Source of the DNA: Pollenia angustigena
Lineage: Eukaryota > Arthropoda > Insecta > Diptera > Polleniidae
Direction: 5' to 3'
NCBI GenBank assembly: GCA_930367215.1
Contig: OV884060.1
Span: forward strand, 208,323,253 to 208,387,252
Length of the DNA stretch: 64,000 nucleotides
Positions within the stretch are counted from its first letter, which is position 1, and each line of letters begins with the position of its first letter. Below the pieces are notes generated by a model. That model was not told the DNA's origin. It worked only from the letters and a program-made list of their open reading frames with translations, and did no database searches. Below, in pieces: positions 33,111-45,300 of this stretch. A program made the translations under genes and the position numbers.

Positions 33111-34949
33111 AAAAAATGTTAAGATGGCTAAATTATTTTACGGCGTAAATAAATATTTTCGTGGCGGCAGCAAGCCATTTTGAAACCGAGAACTACTTTG
33201 GTTTCTGCAATAACAATGCGAAAAAAAACAGAGACAATGTCAGAAGCAAATTACATGTACGTTTGTGACCGAATACTATAAACCTTATGTAAAACAGCAA
33301 TTTTGACAGACATGAACAATTACATGTGACTTGAAAATTTGACATGTCAGATGACATATACATGTCGTGTACGGGCGCCTTTAACTTTGTATTAGTTTAA
33401 TAACACAAGTGATATTTTTTATTGAAATAATCAAATTTGCTAAATATTGTAAAGTAGATTGTAAATAAAAGTATATAATAAAAAAAACTTTTAAGCACAT
33501 GTACCTATCTTCCTTAATGAACAAAACTCAACTAAAATGATTTACAACATATGTTACTTTGTTTTTGTAAAGGGATCTGAACTCTTTTGCTTTTGCTTGT
33601 GCAAAAAAACAAAACAAAAAATGTTACTCCTTCTTTTCTCGCTTCTTTTATACCAAAGACCCGAGGCCTTCTATAAGGCATTCTTTAGCAGTTACGTAAG
33701 AATAGTAATTAAATCAAAAAATTTTTTAAGCAGGCCTTTAAAAAGGCCTGAAGTAAGAAGGTCTTCTGAGTTTTCCCGCTGGGCTAAACATTTTTTTACT
33801 ATTACTAAAACAAGTACTCTAAACACTTACAAGTAGCGGCTAAAGAGCAGGTGTCTTGTTTTGTAGCATTACTTTTTTTAAAACTACTGCTACGTGCAAA
33901 ATATAAGACCAGAAAATAGAGTAGCAGCAATAAAAACAAAAACGAAGTAGCAGTTAAAAAAAAAACTAAATAATTTTCTATTGGTTTGATTGAGGATTTC
34001 GATTTATAACTACTACTTACAACATTGGAAGTTTTTTTTTACTAACAAATTTTTAGGCAGTAGTTTATTAACATTTAGATAGTAATAAAATAACATTGAA
34101 GTAGTATGTAAATAACATTGAAGTAGTAAAATAATAACATTGAGGTAGTCAAAAACTAAAATAATAAGCAAAACTATAAACCAACAATGAGTACGTATGC
34201 GATGTTGTTGTTGTTTGAATGATTCTTAACAGTGTTGCAACTCGACGCTTTTTAAAAATTTCTATGCGAAAAATTTTCGACTGCTTATCTTCGCAGAAAA
34301 TGTTGTGAACAAATTCAAACAATAATTTAGAAGTTATTGTACTCATATCTTTTGATATTTATTTTATGAGCATTAATTCCACAATGCAGTGGAATGTTTG
34401 GAATTTTATGTTTAATATACAAATTTGTTTTAAAATACCGTAAATTCACCTATTTCTTAGGCACTTTTAAAGTTACTTTAAAAAATAACGTCCATATTCA
34501 TAAAATATAGATTTAGAAAAGGAAAATAAAGCCATAATAGTAAAAAATTAGACTTATTGACTTTTTCAATAAGCATTTTTTCGGATGTATTGCTTTGTGA
34601 AATTTTAAAGTTGATTAGACCTAGTTTTGACAAAGCAAATAGCGCTGTTTAGAAACAATGGTCGCTTTAAATTGTTTCACACATTTCTGTTTCTGCTTTC
34701 GTTATGTGATTTCGGTTTTCTATTAGACAACGTTAGTTGCAAAGCAACATGCTTTTTTGAGTGCATTCTACAATGCAACCGTGTACAATTTTACAATGTT
34801 ATTTGTCCCGAAATACACCAGAAAAGTAATCGAGGCGTAAACAAAAAGCAAACTGTGCATTATAAGCTTGATGATGCATTTTTGACTTTGACTGCAAAGT
34901 ATTATGACGTTTTGAAATCCAGCTATAATTAATATAACGTAGTTATGAC

Positions 34950-36128
34950 TAGAGATGAGATTTTCATGCAGTAAAAAATCGAAAATATGCGCATAAAATA
35001 TGCACTAAAAAATCCAATATATGCACTTAAAAATACAAAAATATGCACTAAAAACTTAAAAAATTCCATAAAAAATCGTTTTTTAATTTTACTAAAAACA
35101 AAAATATATAAAATTCAGTCTATTGTTATTCAAATATCTTTAGAAACTTAAATAACTAATTACAATTTTTGTTTGTTTAAATAAACAAGTACTGTTTTAT
35201 TAAAAGTAAAACTTTGTCTTTTACATGAAGAATGAAAATGCATTTTGGAAAAATTGATTTGCAAATCCCACTTTGTATCCAGATCAGATTAAAAATATTT
35301 GAAATTAATTTTATTTTTTGAAATTCTTAATCTTTTTTTTGCAAAACTTTTTGGATATGTTTTTTTTTAATTTGTCGGGCTATTCTTCCTTCCACATTGT
35401 TAATTTTAAATTAAGTGAACAAAATCCCTCCTAATGTAATTGTTTCACCAATATATCCGTAATTGGAAAATACAAATGCTAATTGACTTCTGGTGTTATT
35501 TAAATTTAATATTTCTTTTCCTTTTTTTTAATTGCACAATCATCGGTTCTTCAAACATTCTTAAATTAATCGAAGTTTTTTTGAATAGAATTCTGAAGCA
35601 TCTAGCCAGGACCCAATTTTGCTACTACTGGCTGCGGTGGAAGGTGAATCAAGGGAAACATTTAATTAAAAATTGCAATATAATCGAATTCTCTGCAACG
35701 AAGTATAACCCATGTGCCAAGCAAGTAATTTGTAACCCATTGGAAGTCTTAATGATGTAATATGCTGCATCGGTTTAAAATAGAAGCATCTTTTGTCGAA
35801 ATCTTGAAAATTTTGTATTTAAAGCAAAGCTCCAAAAGAATTTATTGATTATTAAAAATTTTTTGGAAAGTTTTTTTTTTGTGTTTTTAAAATTTTTTTA
35901 AAGAACTTTTTTATAATGTGGAAAATAAAAGATCCCTCAAAAATTTCAAAATATGCATTTAAAACCTAAATATGCAAAAATATGCATTTTCACCAACATA
36001 TGCAATAATATGCAAAAACAAATCGATGCCATTTTAATGCAAATTTAACGATTCGGAAAGATAATTGGTTGACATCGTTCTTAGACTATCGCCAAAAAAC
36101 ATGCATTTGCATGGAAATCGCATCCCTA
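34950..36128. mobile_element. hAT-1 copy inside hAT-2
   Basis: Left end TAGAGATGAGATTTTCATGC and right end GGAAATCGCATCCCTA, with a perfect 8 bp duplication GTTATGAC at 34942-34949 and 36129-36136. At 1179 bp it is internally deleted. ATATGCAATAATATGCAAAA-type repeats lie near the right end. Its minus strand preserves the same decayed transposase region as 55080-55583. Confidence 0.9.
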
Positions 36129-36287
36129 GTTATGACGATGTAACAATGTGTAAGCGATATTCCTATCAACTTAAAAAGCGTTCAATTTTGTTGAACAATA
36201 TTAATTTTTAATTTACTCCTTTGATTAGGCTTATACGCAGCTTTAAACGATATCCCTTAAAAATTATTAAAATATTAATTAATTTAT

Positions 36288-36793
36288 GTGATCGAAACAT
36301 GTCAGGGTAACCAGTCGCCTGGGTTCGCATCTCAAGCCAGCCGCCTGGGTTCGAATCTCAGGCCAGTCAAGAATGAAAAATTATTAAGAACAATTTTAAT
36401 AAATTTTCATGTTGTAAAATTCCTTTCTTCATAAAAATAATTTTATGAAAAATTAAATTTGATGAACTTAAGCCTGATTAAAAATATTCAAATTTGGATT
36501 AAAAACCCATAAATAGTTCGACAAAATTACCACAATACTAATTGAGCCGTTTATTTTGAAAGTGGCATAAGTCATTTCGGTTTTTAAGTCGAGATATTTA
36601 AGGGTTTGCGTTTTAACACGTTTAAAAATATGGATGCTAACTTTCGAGAAGATTCACTTGTATTTGATACATCATGATAATGATATTTTTCTCAGTATTA
36701 TTATTATTATTATTTATTATTATTATTTATTATTAACTCGATTTTTTTTGAAAAAGTGACTAATGCCACTTTCAAAATAAACGGCTCAATTAT
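36288..36793 (+). mobile_element. tRNA-derived SINE with 15 bp TSD
   Basis: Flanked by TATTAATTAATTTAT at 36273-36287 and 36794-36808. The head carries two tandem B-box-like segments, CGCCTGGGTTCGCATCTC and CGCCTGGGTTCGAATCTC. The body has CATGTTGTAAAATTCCTTTC and TTTGGATTAAAAAC, and the tail is ATT-rich. It is interrupted near its 3' end by the MITE at 36543-36789. It is the empty-site reference for the Helitron at 20494-25345. Confidence 0.85.
36543..36789. mobile_element. MITE with TTGAGCCGTTTATTTT ends
   Basis: TTGAGCCGTTTATTTTGAAA followed by GTGGCAT is mirrored by ATGCCACTTTCAAAATAAAC followed by GGCTCAA. AATT (palindromic) overlaps both edges. A (TTA/ATT)n microsatellite occupies 36698-36734. 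About 247 bp, no coding. Confidence 0.8.
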
Positions 36794-37219
36794 TATTAAT
36801 TAATTTATATTTTTCTTTTCTTTGAAGAAAATTATTGCAATAACGAATCTTGAATTATAGTTGTATACCTCATTTTGCTATTAAAAAAAAGAATCGATAA
36901 TCTCAATAGTTTATATAAAAACATTTCAATTTCAAAAATTTAAAAGGCTGCTCCAATTATTTTCTTTTTGTGGTACTACTACAACTATATCTACTAAAAT
37001 GTGATGGTAGCGGTAGTAATAGTAAAGGAACGACTACAAGTTTTTAACATTTTTTAACTAGACTATTTTGTGTTTTTTCGTTACTACTGCTACTTGGAGT
37101 CTAGTTTTCTAAACACTGATTCAAAGGTATAATATTTTCTAAAACTTAATTTAAATAACTACATAATTTAAATTTGTGTTTGCATAATCAAATAAATATT
37201 TTTTTATATATCAAAAGTA

Positions 37220-38101
37220 ATGTATGTGAAGATAAATACGTATTTAACTAGCGGAGACATCCACCACAATTTCTTTACAGCAACTGTTTGCAGTTAACAT
37301 TGCACTTAACAGTGCTGCTATAATATAATAAAGTGTATTTAGCACGATTTTCAGGGAAATGGAACCGGTGGAGGATTCTAGTAGTGGGATATCTGAAATA
37401 ATATTGGAATTTCAGATTTGAAAAATTTTTATTTCAGATATACCACTAATAGGGTCCTAAAGAGGAACCCTTGGAGCACCATTTCCATTTAGTTTGTTTC
37501 TGTTACCATTCCATATTTTTCCAAAATGGTCACTAATGTTTTAAATCAAATCCGAATTTCTGAAATTCCAATATTATTTCAGATATCCCACTACCAGAAT
37601 CCTCTTTAGGACTCTTTTCACCCCCATTCCTATATGGTGTTATATTGTTACCTATCACCATTTCTCCAAATTGTCCAATGTCCATAAAGTCCACTTTTAA
37701 CATTTTTCAAAATAGCACTTTTTTAAAATTCAATTTTCTTAATTTTCAGAATTATTTCATATATACCACTAATAGGGTCCTAAAGAGGACCCCTTGGAGC
37801 CCCATTTCCATATAGTTTGTTGCTGTTACCATTCCATATTTTTCCAAAATGGTCACTAATCCTCGCCAGAAATTTTCGTAAAAAGCGAAATTTTTTCAAA
37901 TCTGAATTTCCCACTAGCAGAATCCTCTAAAGAACTGTATTCTTATGTGCAACTGGTTCCATTTCCCTGAAAATCGTCCTAAATACACTTTATTCTGTTA
38001 TAGTAGCACTATTGAGTGCAATGTTAACTGCAAACAGTTGCTGTTAAGAAATTGTGGTGGATGTCTCTGCTAGTTAAATACGTATTTATCTTCACACACA
38101 T
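37220..38101. mobile_element. Foldback-like element, 882 bp, 9 bp TSD
   Basis: Inverted repeats of about 145 bp: ATGTATGTGAAGATAAATAC at the left and the complement of ATGTGTGTGAAGATAAATAC at the right, continuing through TATTTAACTAGCGGAGACAT, CAGCAACTGTTTGCAGTTAA and TTTCAGGGAAATGGAACC. A perfect 9 bp duplication TCAAAAGTA lies at 37211-37219 and 38102-38110, and the hAT-1 paralogue gives the empty site. Internal inverted blocks are built on TTTCAGATATMCCACTA and CTCTTTAGGA. A 9 bp TSD with long TIRs fits Mutator-like/foldback elements. No transposase. Its terminus is shared with the giant element at 39074. Confidence 0.88.
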
Positions 38102-38629
38102 TCAAAAGTAAGCCTTTGTCTGTTGAAAAGCTTTTGTACATGGAAAATGATCTCTTAACGTCAACCGAAGTTGAGGCATACTTGAAGGATGCCAATTCAT
38201 TTGGAGAATATTAATTTTCTAATTAGATCCCACATTTGATTCCAGTGCCCATGTTCTGTAACTCTCGCGTCAATAAACTTTTTGATTGAAATGTGTGAAA
38301 TGAAACAGAAATGCCATAAATTGAAACAAACAGCTGTTTTTCCCACTAAACTGTATCAGTAACTTTTTTTGGCGAGTACTAGCAGTCACGTAAGGAAATT
38401 ACTCGCCAAATTACAGAAAAAGTGTGTCTGTAACATTTTTGTGCGAAAAGTTTCCGCTTTGAACTGTCAAATAAACTCACGTATAAAAACGGGGCGAGAA
38501 AAACTTGCAACACTAAAAAACACTTAAAAATGCAAAATACAAAGAATAATAATAGTAATATTTTGTTCTTGGCACATTTTTTTATTGTTTAATTATTTTG
38601 CTTTTAACATTTATATAAAATATACGAAT

Positions 38630-38999
38630 CCCTGCAAATAATATTGGACCACCTGATCCATTTTGATAAAATGGACTACTCCATGGACTAGTCCGATGTA
38701 ATGCAAGCATGGACCATGTCATTGTTAAAAAGTGTTTGTAGTGAGACGACATATCTTCGTGTTTTAACGACATGCTTTCGTTTTTAAACGACTTCAAAAC
38801 TAATCCTCTTGAGTATACCATGGAGTAGTTTTAAAACTACTCCGAAGTGGTCCAAAGGTGGGTTATATGGTCCTCTCCTAGGACATCGTAATGTTAAATA
38901 TACCATGTTTTTCCATACGTTTGGGTTACTTATGGGCTAGTCCTGGTCCCTTGTGGGCTACTCTTTACAAGCGTGTTTGGACTAATATTATTTGCAGGG
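38630..38999 (-). mobile_element. MITE, CCCTGCAAATAA family, copy C
   Basis: A 370 bp copy with clean ends CCCTGCAAATAATATT and AATATTATTTGCAGGG, AT on both flanks and the CATGGAGTAGTTTTAAAACT centre. It is the best preserved of the three copies. The minus-strand frames at 38582-38821 and 38930-39127 are parts of this repeat. Confidence 0.88.
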
Positions 39000-39073
39000 A
39001 TGTTTTTAAATGTCGTTTGCAAACAACAAACATTAAAGTCGCACTTTACATTATTTGGTAAGGCCGACGGTTC

Positions 39074-39301
39074 ACGTGTGTGAAGATAAATATGAAAAGT
39101 TAAATATGTTTTTAAAAAATATCGCATGCGATAAAAAATATTTTAAAAAAATATCGCATGCGTATTATAAAGAAAATACGACTATTTATACGAAATTTTA
39201 CAGTTTTTATGAAAAATTAATAATTTTTATTTAATATTTAAAACTAATTAGATATTTAGTTAGTCTTTTTATATTAAAATTTATGATTTTTGAAAAAATA
39301 C
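39074..39301 (+). repeat. Left unique terminal inverted repeat of the giant element
   Basis: About 228 bp with two ATCGCATGCG palindromic words (near 39122 and 39157) and AT-rich filler, ending TTTTTGAAAAAATACGACTT at the first satellite unit. By eye, the complement at 54220-54446 shows no difference. Confidence 0.85.
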
Positions 39302-42300
39302 GACTTAGAGTGAAATTCTCTTGAAAGTGCTGTGTGAGGGATATGGCCACTGTGTCCAAACCCTTCGATCTCAGGGAATCCAACCTAATGGAAAATGAAG
39401 GCTATGGACAGGGCTACAATATCCTATAAGCACTTTTTCCAAATTGTATTTGTGAAAATTTTTATACATTTTTGAAAATTTGACTTAGAGTGAAATTCTC
39501 TTGAAAGTGCTGTGTGAGGGATATGGCCACTGTGTCCAAACCCTTCGATCTCAGGGAATCAAACCTAATGGAAAATGAAGGCTATGGACAGGGCTACAAT
39601 ATCCTATAAGCACTTTTTCCAAATTGTATTTGTGAAAATTTTTATACATTTTTGAAAATTTGACTTAGAGTGAAATTCTCTTGAAAGTGCTGTGTGAGGG
39701 ATATGGCCACTGTGTCCAAACCCTTCGATCTCAGGGAATCAAACCTAATGGAAAATGAAGGCTAGGGACAGGGCTACAATATCCTTTAAGCACTTTTTCC
39801 AAATTGTATTTGTGAAAATTTTTATACATTTTTGAAAATTTGACTTAGAGTGAAATTCTCTTGAAAGTGCTGTGTGAGGGATATGGCCACTGTGTCCAAA
39901 CCCTTCGATCTCAGGGAATCAAACCTAATGGAAAATGAAGGCTATCGACAGGGCTACAATACCCTATAAGCACTTTTTCCAAATTGTATTTGTGAAAATT
40001 TTTATACATTTTTGAAAATTTGACTTAGAGTGAAATTCTCTTGAAAGTGCTGTGTGAGGGATATGGCCACTGTGTCCAAACCCTTCGATCTCAGGGAATC
40101 AAACCTAATGGAAAATGAAGGCTATGGACAGGGCTACAATATCCTATAAGCACTTTTTCCAAATTGTATTTGTGAAAATTTTTATACATTTTTGAAAATT
40201 AGACTTAGAGTGAAATTCTCTTGAAAGTGCTGTGTGAGGGATATGGCCACTGTGTCCAAACCCTTCGATCTCAGGGAATCAAACCTAATGGAAAATGAAG
40301 GCTATGGACAGGGCTACAATATCCTATAAGCACTTTTTCCAAATTGTATTTGTGAAAATTTTTATACATTTTTGAAAATTTGACTTAGAGTGAAATTCTC
40401 TTGAAAGTGCTGTGTGAGGGATATGGCCACTGTGTCCAAACCCTTCGATCTCAGGGAATCAAACCTAATGGAAAATGAAGGCTATGGACAGGGCTACAAT
40501 ATCCTATAAGCACTTTTTCCAAATTGTATTTGTGAAAATTTTTATACATTTTTGAAAATTTGACTTAGAGTGAAATTCTCTTGAAAGTGCTGTGTGAGGG
40601 ATATGGCCACTGTGTCCAAACCCTTCGATCTCAGGGAATCAAACCTAATGGAAAATGAAGGCTATGGACAGGGCTACAATATCCTATAAGCACTTTTTCC
40701 AAATTGTATTTGTGAAAATTTTTATACATTTTTGAAAATTTGACTTAGAGTGAAATTCTCTTGAAAGTGCTGTGTGAGGGATATGGCCACTGTGTCCAAA
40801 CCCTTCGATCTCAGGGAATCAGACCTAATGGAAAATGAAGGCTATGGACAGGGCTACAATATCCTATAAGCACTTTTTCCAAATTGTATTTGTGAAAATT
40901 TTTATACATTTTTGAAAATTAGACTTAGAGTGAAATTCTCTTGAAAGTGCTGTGTGAGGGATATGGCCACTGTGTCCAAACCCTTCGATCTCAGGGAATC
41001 AAACCTAATGGAAAATGAAGGCTATGGACAGGGCTACAATATCCTATAAGCACTTTTTCCAAATTGTATTTGTGAAAATTTTTATACATTTTTGAAAATT
41101 TGACTTAGAGTGAAATTCTCTTGAAAGTGCTGTGTGAGGGATATGGCCACTGTGTCCAAACCCTTCGATCTCAGGGAATCAAACCTAATGGAAAATGAAG
41201 GCTAGGGACAGGGCTACAATATCCTTTAAGCACTTTTTCCAAATTGTATTTGTGAAAATTTTTATACATTTTTGAAAATTTGACTTAGAGTGAAATTCTC
41301 TTGAAAGTGCTGTGTGAGGGATATGGCCACTGTGTCCAAACCCTTCGATCTCAGGGAATCAAACCTAATGGAAAATGAAGGCTATGGACAGGGCTACAAT
41401 ATCCTATAAGCACTTTTTCCAAATTGTATTTGTGAAAATTTTTATACATTTTTGAAAATTTGACTTAGAGTGAAATTCTCTTGAAAGTGCTGTGTGAGGG
41501 ATATGGCCACTGTGTCCAAACCCTTCGATCTCAGGGAATCAAACCTAATGGAAAATGAAGGCTATCGACAGGGCTACAATACTCTATAAGCACTTTTTCC
41601 AAATTGTATTTGTGAAAATTTTTATACATTTTTGAAAATTTGACTTAGAGTGAAATTCTCTTGAAAGTGCTGTGTGAGGGATATGGCCACTGTGTCCAAA
41701 CCCTTCGATCTCAGGGAATCAAACCTAATGGAAAATGAAGGCTATGGACAGGGCTACAATATCCTATAAGCACTTTTTCCAAATTGTATTTGTGAAAATT
41801 TTTATACATTTTTGAAAATTTGACTTAGAGTGAAATTCTCTTGAAAGTGCTGTGTGAGGGATATGGCCACTGTGTCCAAACCCTTCGATCTCAGGGAATC
41901 AAACCTAATGGAAAATGAAGGCTATGGACAGGGCTACAATATCCTATAAGCACTTTTTCCAAATTGTATTTGTGAAAATTTTTATACATTTTTGAAAATT
42001 TGACTTAGAGTGAAATTCTCTTGAAAGTGCTGTGTGAGGGATATGGCCACTGTGTCCAAACCCTTCGATCTCAGGGAATCAAACCTAATGGAAAATGAAG
42101 GCTATGGACAGGGCTACAATATCCTATAAGCACTTTTTCCAAATTGTATTTGTGAAAATTTTTATACATTTTTGAAAATTAGACTTAGAGTGAAATTCTC
42201 TTGAAAGTGCTGTGTGAGGGATATGGCCACTGTGTCCAAACCCTTCGATCTCAGGGAATCAAACCTAATGGAAAATGAAGGCTATGGACAGGGCTACAAT

Positions 42301-45300
42301 ATCCTATAAGCACTTTTTCCAAATTGTATTTGTGAAAATTTTTATACATTTTTGAAAATTTGACTTAGAGTGAAATTCTCTTGAAAGTGCTGTGTGAGGG
42401 ATATGGCCACTGTGTCCAAACCCTTCGATCTCAGGGAATCAAACCTAATGGAAAATGAAGGCTATGGACAGGGCTACAATATCCTATAAGCACTTTTTCC
42501 AAATTGTATTTGTGAAAATTTTTATACATTTTTGAAAATTTGACTTAGAGTGAAATTCTCTTGAAAGTGCTGTGTGAGGGATATGGCCACTGTGTCCAAA
42601 CCCTTCGATCTCAGGGAATCAAACCTAATGGAAAATGAAGGCTATGGACAGGGCTACAATATCCTATAAGCACTTTTTCCAAATTGTATTTGTGAAAATT
42701 TTTATACATTTTTGAAAATTTGACTTAGAGTGAAATTCTCTTGAAAGTGCTGTGTGAGGGATATGGCCACTGTGTCCAAACCCTTCGATCTCAGGGAATC
42801 AAACCTAATGGAAAATGAAGGCTATGGACAGGGCTACAATATCCTATAAGCACTTTTTCCAAATTGTATTTGTGAAAATTTTTATACATTTTTGAAAATT
42901 AGACTTAGAGTGAAATTCTCTTGAAAGTGCTGTGTGAGGGATATGGCCACTGTGTCCAAACCCTTCGATCTCAGGGAATCAAACCTAATGGAAAATGAAG
43001 GCTATGGACAGGGCTACAATATCCTATAAGCACTTTTTCCAAATTGTATTTGTGAAAATTTTTATACATTTTTGAAAATTTGACTTAGAGTGAAATTCTC
43101 TTGAAAGTGCTGTGTGAGGGATATGGCCACTGTGTCCAAACCCTTCGATCTCAGGGAATCAAACCTAATGGAAAATGAAGGCTATGGACAGGGCTACAAT
43201 ATCCTATAAGCACTTTTTCCAAATTGTATTTGTGAAAATTTTTATACATTTTTGAAAATTAGACTTAGAGTGAAATTCTCTTGAAAGTGCTGTGTGAGGG
43301 ATATGGCCACTGTGTCCAAACCCTTCGATCTCAGGGAATCAAACCTAATGGAAAATGAAGGCTATGGACAGGGCTACAATATCCTATAAGCACTTTTTCC
43401 AAATTGTATTTGTGAAAATTTTTATACATTTTTGAAAATTTGACTTAGAGTGAAATTCTCTTGAAAGTGCTGTGTGAGGGATATGGCCACTGTGTCCAAA
43501 CCCTTCGATCTCAGGGAATCAAACCTAATGGAAAATGAAGGCTATGGACAGGGCTACAATATCCTATAAGCACTTTTTCCAAATTGTATTTGTGAAAATT
43601 TTTATACATTTTTGAAAATTTGACTTAGAGTGAAATTCTCTTGAAAGTGCTGTGTGAGGGATATGGCCACTGTGTCCAAACCCTTCGATCTCAGGGAATC
43701 AAACCTAATGGAAAATGAAGGCTATGGACAGGGCTACAATATCCTATAAGCACTTTTTCCAAATTGTATTTGTGAAAATTTTTATACATTTTTGAAAATT
43801 TGACTTAGAGTGAAATTCTCTTGAAAGTGCTGTGTGAGGGATATGGCCACTGTGTCCAAACCCTTCGATCTCAGGGAATCAAACCTAATGGAAAATGAAG
43901 GCTATGGACAGGGCTACAATATCCTATAAGCACTTTTTCCAAATTGTATTTGTGAAAATTTTTATACATTTTTGAAAATTTGACTTAGAGTGAAATTCTC
44001 TTGAAAGTGCTGTGTGAGGGATATGGCCACTGTGTCCAAACCCTTCGATCTCAGGGAATCAAACCTAATGGAAAATGAAGGCTATGGACAGGGCTACAAT
44101 ATCCTATAAGCACTTTTTCCAAATTGTATTTGTGAAAATTTTTATACATTTTTGAAAATTAGACTTAGAGTGAAATTCTCTTGAAAGTGCTGTGTGAGGG
44201 ATATGGCCACTGTGTCCAAACCCTTCGATCTCAGGGAATCAAACCTAATGGAAAATGAAGGCTATGGACAGGGCTACAATATCCTATAAGCACTTTTTCC
44301 AAATTGTATTTGTGAAAATTTTTATACATTTTTGAAAATTTGACTTAGAGTGAAATTCTCTTGAAAGTGCTGTGTGAGGGATATGGCCACTGTGTCCAAA
44401 CCCTTCGATCTCAGGGAATCAAACCTAATGGAAAATGAAGGCTATGGACAGGGCTACAATATCCTATAAGCACTTTTTCCAAATTGTATTTGTGAAAATT
44501 TTTATACATTTTTGAAAATTTGACTTAGAGTGAAATTCTCTTGAAAGTGCTGTGTGAGGGATATGGCCACTGTGTCCAAACCCTTCGATCTCAGGGAATC
44601 AAACCTAATGGAAAATGAAGGCTATGGACAGGGCTACAATATCCTATAAGCACTTTTTCCAAATTGTATTTGTGAAAATTTTTATACATTTTTGAAAATT
44701 TGACTTAGAGTGAAATTCTCTTGAAAGTGCTGTGTGAGGGATATGGCCACTGTGTCCAAACCCTTCGATCTCAGGGAATCAAACCTAATGGAAAATGAAG
44801 GCTATGGACAGGGCTACAATATCCTATAAGCACTTTTTCCAAATTGTATTTGTGAAAATTTTTATACATTTTTGAAAATTTGACTTAGAGTGAAATTCTC
44901 TTGAAAGTGCTGTGTGAGGGATATGGCCACTGTGTCCAAACCCTTCGATCTCAGGGAATCAAACCTAATGGAAAATGAAGGCTATGGACAGGGCTACAAT
45001 ATCCTATAAGCACTTTTTCCAAATTGTATTTGTGAAAATTTTTATACATTTTTGAAAATTTGACTTAGAGTGAAATTCTCTTGAAAGTGCTGTGTGAGGG
45101 ATATGGCCACTGTGTCCAAACCCTTCGATCTCAGGGAATCAAACCTAATGGAAAATGAAGGCTATGGACAGGGCTACAATATCCTATAAGCACTTTTTCC
45201 AAATTGTATTTGTGAAAATTTTTATACATTTTTGAAAATTTGACTTAGAGTGAAATTCTCTTGAAAGTGCTGTGTGAGGGATATGGCCACTGTGTCCAAA

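Larger units (their letters stand above)
32391..33783. mobile_element. CCCAGCGGGAAAA-ended element with AAGGCCTT repeats
   Basis: Perfect 13 bp inverted ends CCCAGCGGGAAAA and TTTTCCCGCTGGG, extended imperfectly to about 30 bp (AGAAGGCCTTC against AGAAGACCTTC). GAAGGCCTTC, AAAGGCCTTT and related AGGCCT palindromes recur at least eight times in the first 310 bases and again near the right end, suggesting binding sites in the subterminal zone. No target duplication was found. A LINE tail is inserted near its left third. Confidence 0.7.
32366..37118. mobile_element. hAT-2 element inserted in hAT-1
   Basis: Ends CAGTGTTCAAAAAACTA and the complement of CAGTGTTTAGAAAACTAG, with a perfect 8 bp duplication ATTCAAAG at 32358-32365 and 37119-37126. 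The paralogous hAT-1 copy has no insert here. GTAGTAG/CTACTAC-rich sequence lies near both ends. A short direct repeat (ATAACATTGAAGTAGT, three copies at about 34090-34150) is internal. The transposase is not recognisable. It is inflated by nested elements at 32391-33783, 34950-36128 and 36288-36793. Confidence 0.85.

Noticed and set aside
35440..35760. 106-codon plus-strand frame
   Set aside because: Antisense to the decayed hAT-1 transposase region, so a shadow of that pseudogene.
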